Shown here piece after piece: positions 1-12,400 of a stretch of DNA of 64,000 nucleotides. The notes under the pieces were generated by a model. It saw only the letters and a program-made list of their open reading frames with translations, was not told where the DNA came from and did not search any database. This DNA comes from Neospora caninum Liverpool. Its lineage: Eukaryota > Apicomplexa > Conoidasida > Eucoccidiorida > Sarcocystidae. How positions within the stretch are numbered: the stretch's first letter is position 1; the number at the start of each line of letters is the position of its first letter. The translations under genes were made by a program, and so were the position numbers. The stretch spans positions 3,800,714-3,864,713 of the forward strand of contig NC_018393.1 of NCBI RefSeq assembly GCF_000208865.1, given 5' to 3'.

Positions 1-1442
1 CCCGTTGGCCTTTCAGTGGACAGGCATAGCTGCTACTTAGCTGTTCCCGCCTGCAAAAAGGCCTTTCCAAAGGCCCTTCGTCCCATTAATCAAGTATGTT
101 CTGCACCGTATTCGAAGCAAAAATTTCGTTCTCCCACTAAAGTTATTTGGAAGAATCACGTGCGCCTTCAGATATACCACAGGCCTACTTATCTGCAGCA
201 TGTGACGCTCGCATACTGACACGCGCGTGTGTTTCATAGAAGAAAAGTGGGCTGTCGGTGAAAGCTTCATGGTGGCTGGCCAAATACACAGTAGCGCTTT
301 AAAAACACATGCACCACAGTGTGTAGTTAGGTATCGCAGTCTTTTACCAGACAGGGCCAAATACCGGCTGTGCAGCGACCCCCCACAGAGCAGATTTCTA
401 AAGATGACCTCGTTGGATTGAGAAAACACCTAAGTGTAAATGCAAGATGATAATATAGCTCACGGTTGCCTTTCAGACTCCACACCAAGTTCCGTCCTGT
501 TCTTGATATCCATCGAAGTGACACGACTGGATTGTTCGTGCGATATTTCCACGAACAAGTACATCGCTTACACGTGCAGCGACTCAAGCACATTCTGTAT
601 AATGACCTTGCCAGAGATATCCCCATCTTTTCCTCTGCTGCGCTGTTCTCCACAGTATGTTGTGTGGCTAAAAGATGAAACAGGCACTGGCCCACGACCA
701 GCGTGTGGCGGTGCTTTCATTGACGTGGGCCTGCTCCTCTAATCAGCACTGTTCTGAAGATTGGAGCAGAAGTCCATTGAAAAACATACTGCTCGCAACT
801 GTTAACGCTATGTAGCTACGGAGAACCCAGTGGTGAATCCGTGTAGCCGACAAGTAGGGGAAAAACTCTTGCTGCTTCTAGAGAGGTACTGGCAACCAGC
901 CGCCGCAGTTCTGCACGTGTGAGGGGTTGTTCACCATTTTAGTCTGAACACCAGACTCACACCAAGAATCGGCAAACTGGCCGTGAGCAGCGGACGCACA
1001 GCCCAGCTTTGTACAAACCATTTTCACTGCGATCACCTCTTACGTTTGTTGCTTTTGTTGTTGAAGTGACACTGAGAACAATTTCCCTAGAAGAAGGAAC
1101 AACAGCCCAGTTTCCCCTGGTAAAAGACAACGCGGGCATAAATAACACTCCCTAGCGCTTTTCATGGATGTTGCCTTAACATGGACACAAATATACACGT
1201 GCATATGTAATTACTTGAGAATACGCATGTTCAGACACGTGTGAACATGCAGCACCGGGAAATTTGATTAGGCCAAGGTACTCCACTCTCTGGTCTCAAC
1301 GTAAAAAATAGGAAGACCTCTGGCCCAGCAACCATACATTTGTTTATACAGATATGTACACATTGTATGTTTCGATGAGCACGAATTGTATCAACATACA
1401 CATATGCATTTGCATGGGCACATACGCAGGAAAAAACATTCT
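1..1442. other. Non-coding stretch, no supported gene
   Basis: Short open frames occur on both strands but none has convincing codon use, a recognisable protein motif, or paired splice sites that extend it. The right part, next to the stop of the minus-strand gene at 1443, is probably its 3' untranslated and flanking sequence. Nothing else is seen. Confidence 0.5.
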
Positions 1443-3383
1443 TTATCGGAGCGGTAAGGAGACGGCGACTGGCTGAACTCCACCAACGACACTAGCAGCT
1501 CCCATGCCAGGACCTGCAAGAGCTGTCGCGGGCACTCCGCCTGCTAAGACCGGTCCGGACGCTCCCATTATGGCAGGAGAACCACCTTGTGATGCCAGCA
1601 GAGGAGCAGCGGGATATCCGCCATATCCTTGGGGGAACATAGCTTCTGTTCCAACCAACGGGTATCCATACCCGAAAAAGGGCCGGTAGTAGTAAGGGAA
1701 CGTCACTGCAGCGCAGCAGCCACAACATAGCCGCAAACACGTCTGACAGTTTGAGGCCGGCACCAACTCGTAGCATCAAATATCGCCCAAACAAGAAACT
1801 GTATTTATCATGGAATGTCCCAAAACCATACCCAAAGACGATACGGCCGAAGAGGAGTCGACAATCCCTGTAATTCTCATGAATGCAACGGTGAACAGCG
1901 CGCTCTGCAAAGCATTGCTGCTTTCAAGCGACAGGGCTGATCACTAGTGAGGCATTTTTTCATAAAACAGTCTTGCTCTCCGTGCTTCACGAAATCTGCA
2001 ATTATCTGGAACAAGCAGAGCTCACAGCTGCTATCGAGGACCATGAGCCAGTACAAGACCCTCAGACATGATATAACAACATGCTTCTACGGCCACTGTG
2101 AGATGATGCCGCTCGGTAAAGATATGCTCACCGGGCTGCGGACTACACTCGATTTAGCGAATCAATGAGGGAGTAGCGCGACAGGAGTGAATTTGTTGAA
2201 GTAGATTGCCATACCTGACATGCCTCCGCATCCGTACCGACAGTAAGCGTCCATGAAGCTTGAGGGTGGCCCTATAGGCGCCGGTGGCGGCCCGTTAGGG
2301 AGCATGGCAGGTGCGAATCCTGTTTGCTTAGGCTTTCCGAAGAGGCCTCCAGGTTTTGGCTCCAGTCGCCTCACACCTAAAAACTGGAGCGCTCCTTCCT
2401 CTTCTGAGGGTCCGCTTAGTTGCTCGCTCTCCTCTTGCGACGGCTGTGGAACACCAACTTTGACCAACGCTTTCATAATGGTACCATTTGAGTTATATAA
2501 CACGGCGCGTTCGTCTCCGACGACAAAGGTGGACCCTCCGGCCAAGAAAATTGTCGTGGCTCCCATATTCTCCGGGCTATGTGAATTCAAATCGGCTCCA
2601 GAGCGTGAAATACCGGTAACCTGCAAAACCATCTCCGTCGTGTTTCGGCTAGAGTCCTCTCCCCACCGCAGCGCCAAAGTTCCCATGTTTTGGATCGCAA
2701 AAAGGGGTATGGTGTTAATATCCCAGATTGACACAAATGGATGAGGGCCAGTTTCGAGAGGTGTGAAAGCAGAGGGGGACTGAGGTGAAAGAACTTCTCC
2801 TTCACTTTCATAACCAGTCGAATTTAATAATTCTGACGAACGAGTGGAATCTCCATTCCGCACGAATCCGGAATTCTGGGCAGTCGTCCACTGGAAGCCA
2901 AGGAATGGAGATTGATAAACACCTGATCGCAAGTAGTCACAGGATGCAAAGGACACGAACTTGAGTCATCCAACGAGTGATGCCAGTTAACATCAATTAA
3001 CAAAATGTGACACTATACGGCAGAGCTGGTCACTGGGCGCAACACGCCCTTGTGACCCACAAGCTTAGCTTCTACCGGCGCGCTGCAACGAATGAGAGAT
3101 GGAAGAAATACACTACATATGCTTCATTATTAGGTTCTCTTGTATACTCTGTATGCTGAGCTCCAACAATAAACTACACTGCATCATCTGTGGCTGTTGC
3201 AAGAGCAACCAGCGCAGCGAGAAGTGTGGTGACGGTAGGGTGGAGCGCGTCACATTCAGCAGCGCAAGACACCGCTCGTTCCGTTGGCCTCCCAACTTCG
3301 GAAACACCTGACTCACAGCTCCAGATGGCGCAAGCAGTTAAGCAGCAGAAGCAGAGACTGGACAGAACGACGCAGGCGAGCAT
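1443..3383 (-). CDS. Small secreted protein with Tyr/Gly/Pro-rich C-terminus, family unknown
   Basis: Proposed three-exon model, 345 residues: 3317-3383, 2215-2922 and 1443-1705, with phases that agree at both junctions. Exon 1 is a Cys/Leu/Val-rich hydrophobic segment of about 22 residues (MLACVVLSSLCFCC...) that reads as a signal peptide and ends at a gtgagt donor. Exon 2 carries a probable beta-rich region with several N-x-S/T sites, then a Pro-rich linker and the cysteine cluster DAYCRYGCGGMS. Exon 3 is rich in Tyr, Gly, Pro and Ala (YYYRPFFGYGYP). No known domain was recognised. Secretion is inferred from the leader; whether the target is dense granule, microneme, surface or oocyst wall cannot be told. 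Tyr-rich secreted proteins are known from coccidian oocyst walls, so that is one possibility. The join of exon 1 to exon 2 is the weakest point; an alternative start lies at 2956 inside the same frame as exon 2. Confidence 0.55.
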
Positions 3384-6300
3384 GGTAACCAGCAGCTTGG
3401 AGTTACTCTGTTCACTGTTTGCCTACAAACATAAAAGCACAAAGTCATCGTGAAACGATAAAAGAAAGAGCTACCGGAAGCCAGATATGCACGCCTTAAC
3501 TTCAACTGAGAGGAGGCGCACAAGCCACAAATATCAGTGTCGGCAACGTTACAACAGGACGTTTTGTTGTTTCGGCAGTACCGCAAAAATGGTGCACTTG
3601 AGTGTTGGCACGCCGTTTTCTATATACCCGAAAGCTTCAGACCCCCAACGGTACAGCTGCACGAGAAAACGCTGCCCGTATGTATACCTGAATTTCCAGC
3701 TCATGGCCAGCGGGGGCCTCCAAGGGAAGACATCCCGGTGGGGAGGTACTACAACCCAGGGAATTGTGGGCTTCTCGGAGACAGACAGACTTCATCATGC
3801 CGTCCTCCGTCCGCACAGTCGAATCCGCCGGTTTCATAACTATTGGCATTCGAAGGAAAATACAGGTGGGACGAGAGGATGGACAAGTGTCAGTCTGTCG
3901 AAAGCCAAGGGTTGAGATGAAAAGTGGCGATCCCTGCCGCATCTACGTCCGAGCAGGAGCTCTTCGTGGATAAAGGTAAAAATCGAAGGAGAAATTCATG
4001 CACTGACCAGAGCAACTTCACACAGCGGCAGTCCCGTAGTGGCGCGCCGACCTTGACCAGCAACGAGCAATCTCAGCCGAGGAGCTTGGACGCGCTGACC
4101 GAGTCACGAAACTCTTTAGAACGCGGAACGTTTTCCTGTACACACATGAATGCTCCTTCTGCTACATAACGGCTAGGTGATAGGTAACCGAGACTGTTCT
4201 GGCCCGTGTCAAAAATTCACAGTTTTCTCATGTTGTTCTAAGCTTCACCACAGTCGGCAGAGAGCGCCTCAAGTCTGTCTCGATCCACCCCGGCTCTTGT
4301 ATTGCCGCTGACTAGTCAGCCGACCTGACATTCCCTTGTGTGTATCTGGTTGCATCAGTTCGCACGCTTTTGTCGAATCACTCTGCCGACTCAGCTTCCA
4401 TACTACTAGGCATGCATGCTTCCCTGTGTGGGCATATTCCGTCATGGTCGAAACGCAAAATGAATTGCGTTGTAATGTTTGTCTACGATGAAGGCAAACG
4501 CAGCCTCAGGCGAACAACGCCCCAATAGTTCCAGAGGCGACCGTGTATCTCCTAATCTTTAAAGCGTGGACCTGCTGTGGAAAAAGAAATATGCTGTCCA
4601 GGGGTTATATCAGTGTGGCGACGTTCGTTAAAAACCGAACTGCTCGTGAACAGGAAAGCTGAACCTAATACACGGGCGCCCGATATGTGTTCCTCTCTTC
4701 TGGCTGCAGCATTTACCACGTGAGGACAACAAAATATCTTACAGGATTCAGGGAAAAGCTTGTGACTCTTTACTTTTTGCACGACGCCACTTTTGCTCAC
4801 CGTACGAATTCGGTACCCCCACCCGTTAGTTATGTTTGCTTGGAAGCTGAAGTCAAACAAACGTCGAATCAAACCGGTCGGCGGTGCTCAAGGGGCAGGT
4901 GACCTGATGTAGGAGGCAATGGTGAATGTTGATTGTGTTCGTCTTGTGACAAAAACAACAAGACTTGCTCTACCTGTGTGCAGTTATTACAACGCTGATC
5001 GTCTGTTCGGTAGTCTCCTTCCAGCGGCTAGTGTTTAAAGTATGACTAGTACTGTCTTCTATTATGGGCGCCTTTAAATGGTAGTGCTCCAACAGGTCCG
5101 CCGGCATCAAACTGGAAAACCACTGACGGGGAAGACACGTCTCACGCGCCGTTAAAATACTTGGAAGTATATCTGGCTTCCTCACGTGGTTTCTCCCGTC
5201 GTCGCCCTCAGAGGAAAAGACTTGCATCCTATGGATGCGTCCTTCAACCATTTACTAAGTTTTTAGCAGTTCAATACAGGGGTGTGCTGACTGGACGATT
5301 AGGTCAACCACAGCGTCCAACTGTGCGGGTTTTATTCACTCGCAGTCTATTGGCCTACAGCGTTCCCTGCCAAATGTCAGTCTTTAACGGCATCGTTTCG
5401 GTCATATAGCGGCGACCCCACTGCAACCGCTCCAACCACCGGAATTTTGACACGCAGACGTGCCATCGAATCTGTAGAAGCCATTTGTTTTAGGGTAGAA
5501 CGCAACATCCGGTGCAGTGTTGTCGACACCCTATAGTTGTAAACGGGCGTGCACGCCATCTGACACACTTACTTCTCATCACTGTGCAGGTGGTTTTGAT
5601 GAGACTTGTTTCAACCAACAGGTTTACAAATCGTCTGTTGCCATTTTTGCTCCGTTGTCACCAGTGATGTGTAGAAGGGGTTACTGCCTCGGTGCTGAAA
5701 GGTTTGTAACAGTTTGCAGGCTCAGTTCGGCGTTCAGCCGAAGTTCGAGCAAAACGAACGGCCTCAAATTAGGAGACCAAAGCTCTAAGTATTTTATCCT
5801 TTGTGCTTTGAAGCTGCCTTGTCCTTCGTCGTTTTCTTCGGTGTTGAAAAAACCGTAGTGTCAGCTTCAAATGACCTACAGGCCCCCAACTGGGGGGCCG
5901 CTGTCTGTGGGGCCAGTGTCCTGCGTTTTCCAGCGGCAACGGGGCTTTCTAACGCATGCGTTTAGTCTTCATGAGGTTAAAGAATGTGTCGTGACAGCAC
6001 GAACCGTAATGACCTCTCGAACGTGCGGCGTACGGTTCCGCCTGCAGAATCGGACAACAATAGATAGGGCAAAACTCAATCAGGCCGCTGACACACGCCT
6101 GCCGCCTTGCGGCCTTAGGCCTCAGCCTGATAAATGTTCATGTGAGCGGGAGTTGTTCTTTTGGAGCATTTCGTTTTCCAGCTACTGTATCGGTCTTCCG
6201 GAAGACCTATGTGGCATTGGCCAGTGTGTATAACCTCGATTCAGCAGCCCGCCCCCCGTCCACCAACGATTGAGTTGTCTGGGGGTGGCGAGCTTGCCAT

Positions 6301-6464
6301 ATGTGAAACAGAAATGCTACTGTTTGCAAAGGCACTTAAAGGCTGCCCAGGAATATTCCAAAAGCGTTTTGGACACAAGTCTAGCCTTCAAAACGCTTCC
6401 CTGAATCCGTTTCCAAGGAGTTCTCCCACTACTTAAAACCGGGTAAACCCATACGTCTGTCACC
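3384..6464. other. Divergent intergenic region with doubtful minus-strand exon-like segments
   Basis: This lies between two genes that start back to back. Several minus-strand open segments have splice-like borders: 3688-3894 (acceptor cag, donor gtatac, 69 in-frame codons), a short piece ending at a gtgagc donor near 4800, and 4970-5251. I could not join them into one phase-consistent protein with a start and stop, so they may be exons of an unrecognised gene or long 5' untranslated sequence. Promoters of the flanking genes are expected here. A TGCATGC palindrome lies at 4413-4419. Confidence 0.35.
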
Positions 6465-9400
6465 ATGCCGCCAGCACTTGCGCTAGAGGAGCAGTATGAA
6501 GACCTCCTCAAGCGATTCCAGATTATGGGTAAGTCGGCCATGCTCTGAGAAGCGGTGCGTCGTTTTTTCCTACAGAGCCGTAGGTCAGTCTGTGCTCATA
6601 GAAAATCCTGATGTGTTCGCGGTTATATGCCTGTCTCCCCCATGAACCTGGATGAGCGTCAGCAGCTGACCCAGAGTTTAAAGTTTCACCGATGATTCTA
6701 TTTACACTTGCCCTTAGCCTATCGCCCTAACCCGCAGAATCCAAAATAGATGAAGCCCCTCTGGGATTGGGGCCAAAATGTGGCGTTGCGCCTCCTTTTC
6801 TTGTCGTTTAGAAGTACAAAAGATAGGAAACGGAACGCCGCTTGCGAGGTCATCTAGGGAAACAGCAGCACAGAGCATGCATACCAACGTAGTACAGTGT
6901 GTCTGAAAAGTATCGGCTGAACGGGAAACTGCACCCAGCGAGCTCGGCAGTTCATAAACACTGCGACGCTGGATCGTGTAGCTTGTGCAGTTATGGCTGG
7001 AAAAGGTGGGAGTTCTGTTTTTATGTTCCCTGCAATGACTTTCCACACAAAGCGGCTTTTCATCGCAATGAGTGTACCACCTCTGAGGCCACATGTTACT
7101 GAAGGTAGCAAGAGTAAGTGGAGTAGAAGCGGGCCGTGCATCTGGTTTTCGTGGAAGTTCAGGTGGCACAAAAGGGATCTCTCGTCTCAGCGGTTTTCCC
7201 CAAGCCATGGAGAATTTCTGTCACGCATATGATCTACTGTTGGTCGATTGCCTCCGCGCTCTCATTTCTTTGTTCCACCGTCACTTTCGTTGTCTCGCTA
7301 TAAAGATTATATACATACCTGATGTACATTCGCTTGACACTAGTTCCTGTTTGTCGCACTTCTTCTATCGTACTCGTGAGTGTACCCCTTTTTCCCTGGC
7401 TGATCAGACGCTGAGAGGAAAACGACGTATGAGGCAGCGCACCACGCAATCAGATACAACCAGGGTCTTATGAAGCAGCTGAAAGACCAGAACCTTCAGA
7501 TCAGGAATCAGCTTAAAGTGCTGAAAAAGAATAAAATCCTGACAGCGCCGGAACACTTGCAAAAAAAGGTACGCAGAGACTTCAGTTCCCCCATGGTGAC
7601 CGCAGCACATAGAGTAGCCTCAGTTCACAAAAGCCATCAAAATATTCGAGTCAAGTTGTGACAATTCTGCTACCAGAATCTGACCAGCTGAGCAGCTGTC
7701 GTCTGTGTTTGAGCTGTGATACAAGCACAAGACACTAGGGTGTGTATCGAATTCGACTGCAGGGTTTATGCTTCTCTCATGTGGCATAGCGACGAATTCG
7801 ATCTTCTGCATCTGCGTAGACGACGTTTGAGCTTCCGGCATGTCTAATGACCCGGAGATATGGCAGAGCAAAACCACTGGTCGGACTTAGTTTATCGCGG
7901 TTGTAGTGCTGATGGCTTTTGTATGGTCTTATTTGCAGATGGACGAAGTTTCGAAACTGCGCCTCCAGCTCGACCAAATGAAAAACCACAACGTGGGACA
8001 ACGGCGGACTCTGGCCTCTTTGCAGGACAAGCTGCGAGGTAATCAAACAAGGACCAGGCTAACTAAAGATAGGTTATATTGTCCATTCTTATGTTTGAGA
8101 TACTGTGAGGGTATGCCGTATGCGGCGCAGCGCATCCTCGGTGGAAAACAGCATCATTTATTCCTGGAGCATGTGTATTCCTGGTCAGCTAGCAGAAACC
8201 TATGGCATGTCTTGATCCGCAAGCATATGAACAAAACAGACGCAAGCACAGGTGGAAGCAACACGCGTGATTCTGCTTGTGGAATCGGCATCAGCTATTG
8301 CAAGCGTGGCAAACGAACCTAGACCTGAGCCGGCCAAAGCGGATGCTCTCTCGTGCTTCCGGTTCGATGCATGACATATGAATTGAGGAGCCCCTGGTTC
8401 ATTATTTCCAGAGGCGGACCGTTGCATGCCGGATCTGGCCCCGACAGTGTAGCATTGTTTGTATTTTTTGCTTGCGTGGTCACCCCTACGGATGCATTAA
8501 ACGGAGCACAGCACACCCAGCACCCAGCACGGGCCAACGCGGAAAACCTGCTGGTCCTACAATAAAGGATCCGCCGAACTTCAAGAAGGGAAACATTGCA
8601 GACAGCCAGACGGCGTTCCGAAGAGTCCGAAACTGTTTTACCCCCCCCCCCCCCTTGCATTACAAGCAACTGTTGGCTGCTTCCTTGCTTCTGTCTTTCC
8701 ATAGAACTCGAGATCGCCGCTGAGCGTCCAAATACAGAGGCATCTCCTGAACTGAAGCAAATCCGGGTTATCGAGAACCGTTTGGATCAGGTGATACTTT
8801 CGGCCCGCGTCTCGTATGAAGCAAAAGCACGAGCGAACTGGGTTCTCGGTTTCAATTTCCCTTCAACCGTTTCCTCTACATTCGTTGCCCTCTGACACCT
8901 AGGCTTTCCCCGTGACGCGAACTCCCAACCTCGTGTGTAATTTCTGCGTGTGGGAGGCTTTGCTGTTGGCGTTATTATTCCTCTCCCAGGAGATCATGCA
9001 AGCATCCAGGAAAAGCAGGTGGCCGCCATTACATTAGGGACACTTCCCTTTTGCGCAGCGGTGTGGCTGGGGTTAGAAACGAATTGCTTGTGTACAGAAT
9101 TTCTTGACGCATGCCATGTATGCTTCGTTTGCTTCAGGCGATGATCAAACTGAATGAGGCGCAGTCCATCAGGTCGACGTACGAGCAGATAGTCACGCGA
9201 CTCAAGGACGAGCGTCTGGGCCTCGATCAACACCTTGCTCAGCTCGAAAAGACATTGAAGGTATGGGTGATACAAGCGATTAAGTTGAAACAGAACGTCT
9301 CTGGCAAAAAGGTGAGGTGCCTGGTGCTTGAGAAGCACGTGACAGAAAACACAGGAACCGGGAGAACGTGGCGTGGCTGTCTTTTCCGTGAAAGAGCAAT

Positions 9401-12400
9401 GTTAGTACTAACTCACATACGCACTGGAAGAGCTTCCGACGGTGTGGCAATGAAGGAACGTGTGTGACGCAAGCGAATGGAGAAATTGGGGATTGACCAC
9501 CAATGCAATGGATGCTTCCTGTGTTTGTTTGCCGTCACATTACTCCTCGTTCAAGAGAAATAGAAACATCCCCCCGGCCTCCGCACACATTTCGTTCGAT
9601 ATCTGTCATTGTGCGCTGCGGCACAGGAGAAAGACAACGATTACGAGGAACTCCTCGCTCTGTCGCATGATGCCACCCACGCGAGTGAGCTCGCACAGGT
9701 CAGTGACCTTTTCTCCCGTAAGGCCTCTAATGGCGTGAGAACCCGCCGCCCATGCAGACGCATCCCCAGAGCCAGTCTGATCCGATGCAGGATACCACTC
9801 CCGGATGCACAGATTTTCTCCCGTGTTTTCTTTCAATTCCGGCCATCAGGCTGAGTTGCACAGGGTCTCCCAGGCTATTGAGCAAGAGAGAGCGAACAGG
9901 GAACAAGAAGTGGAAGAGAAGAGAGCTCTGGTGCAGGCATGTGTGACAGCAAACCAAAAGTAAGAAAGCGTCCAGTTTAGTTCCCATATTGATGTCTTAT
10001 TGTCCTTCAGTTTCACGGAAGGCATATAGCCGTTTAATATTTCTTCTTCCCCGTTTTGTAGAGCCACCTTCCCGCAAGAGACGCCTTTGCCCAAAATGAC
10101 CAGTATATCCCGCTTCCAATTAAATATCCTTCGTTACACCTGTAACTTGTCTTTGAAAATATGCCGTCTCTAAGGTTTGCACTTCCTATCTCTTAATTGA
10201 GATGCGCGATTTTTTAGGGGTTCTGCGGATGGACCGTCGTGCTCGACGGGAATTCTCTCCGGCTTCAGTACAGTAGGCAGGCGTCCATTAGTCCGAATCA
10301 TGTGCTCATGTGACCTATCCGTCTTCCAAAAGGCTTTCACGTTGTGTCATGTTGACTGAGATTCTCGTGGAATGCCTCTGACACAACATGCTGTATCGTA
10401 GGACAGAACGCTACGCGAAAAAGCTCTGCACTCTGCCCGTGTGTTTGCTGACGTGTGATGCAGGATAGCCGAAGAAGCTGTTACGACGAAACAGAAGGTC
10501 GAAGAAGATCGGATGAAGAGTAAGAGGAAATGAAACAACCGGATCCTCCTTAATTCTATAGCAGTGCTTTCACTGTACGCATCGATTCCTTGTGATTCAT
10601 GTGCATTGTTTCTTATTTACGTCGCTCGGGGCCCGTGTGGAAAAGCGCTGTTACGTGGGTAGACCACAGTACTCTTCTCTGCCAGCAGATGGATGGCACA
10701 CTGCAAACGAAGTGATCCACCATGCGCCTTGAAGCTCCACCTTCTGCGAAGAGTTCTTTCTCGCCCTCGAAAGTCCATCTCGATCTTCCTGGTGTGCTGA
10801 CAATCACCTCGGAGCCAGTGAAGGTTACCCGTTACTTGTTTTTACACTGCCCATCGCCGCAAATTATAAATGGATCGATATTGCATTCAGGCAACCTTTC
10901 GGGAGAGAGAAATGCCTTTTGCCGTTTGACGTGGTACTGGAGCGTTGAAGGATCCATCGTGAATATGCAGATTCTAGGCGACTGACAATTGTTGTCTTCC
11001 TGATAAGCCATGGCTCAGGTGCACGAGTCGAACCCCACTGAGGGGGACGGCTGCCCAACGCTCGAGGATTACGAGAACGTTTTTCGCCGAATCAAGCAAG
11101 CAACGGGCGTTTCGGATGTCAACGAAGTGATCCAGAAGTTTCTGATGCAGGAAGAAACAAGAGAAAATTTGGTGTCTCTAGCCAAAGAAGTGAGCACATC
11201 TGGGTTTCTTGCAGCTGACCGATGCCATGCGATCGTCACCACCCTCGAACCACGACTCCAGCATCCTGCAGAATATCCAAATCAACTCCATGAGAATGTT
11301 TCGGCACGGCTTCTAATCTGTGCTGTCTTTCTGCCACAGACCACCACATTCTCCCGACCAAAATAATTATCTGTCTTGTTTTCCTGTCTTTCAGCATCAG
11401 GAGAAGATTCAGGCGCTACAGGAGAAGCGAATACGGACGCAGGCAGTAGTGAGGAATTCTAGCAGTGGATCTATCTCTAGGAGCCACCATAGGTCCTCCT
11501 CTTATTCAGTTGACAGATCTGCTTACGCGGAAATGCAACGCTTCCATTACCACGCCCCGTCCATGTACCAAACCCATAGCTGTTTCCATTCCAGCACAGG
11601 AACGCTGCCAAGGGTACACCGTGTTGCCGATGAACTCCGCTTGGGTAACGAAATCCTCTAAAACTATCGCTGCCGTCCCTTGCGGCAGGCAGCGGACCCG
11701 TCGGGGAAAGGGAATGGCTAACGAGTTGGCTATGAATCATTTCAACTGTAAGGAGAGTGGCTAATCGACGCTTTTCCAGTAAACCGACCTGCGCTCTTCT
11801 TGTGTGCATGTGTTTATGAGACGAGAGAGGGCGTAAGAGCTCCTGTGCTTGTCGGTGACCCGAGACACCTGACACGTTGAAGTCAAAGGACATCCGTAAA
11901 TAAAAAAAAGCCTGCTACGACAAAGAAGATTAAAACGAAACGCCAAAGATAACTGTGAACCTGAAAGGTTGCTATCCCGCTTGTGGCCGTCAGCTGGAGG
12001 AGATGAAGCTTTCATCAGTTACAAAACAAAGCAAGTGGCCCGTCGTGGATGACTTGGAGATCTCCGCTTCTCAAGCAAATGCCAGGCATGAGAGAGCTCG
12101 CTCGAAGTACGAGAAGAATTGTCAGCTGCTTGTGGAACTTCAAGCCGGCGTGGAGCATCTTTATGAGAAACTGATGTCCACCACACAGACCAATGTGAGT
12201 CTTCTCCGGCATGAAACTCTCCGACATTATATGAAACGGCAGTTCTTTCTTTCACTCCCCGTACCTTCTGTACCCCCCAATGTCCTCCCTTTCACACCAT
12301 GAAGTTCCGGCGCAAAGGCCTTTAAACAAAAGGGAAAACTCTTACCGTATTCTGCTCAAGGCCACACGGGGTTCCCAGCCAAAGTGGCGCATCTATGGGC

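Noticed and set aside
4413..4419. TGCATGC palindrome as an ApiAP2 site
   Set aside because: A single 7-base match is expected by chance in 64 kb and no transcription start is mapped nearby.
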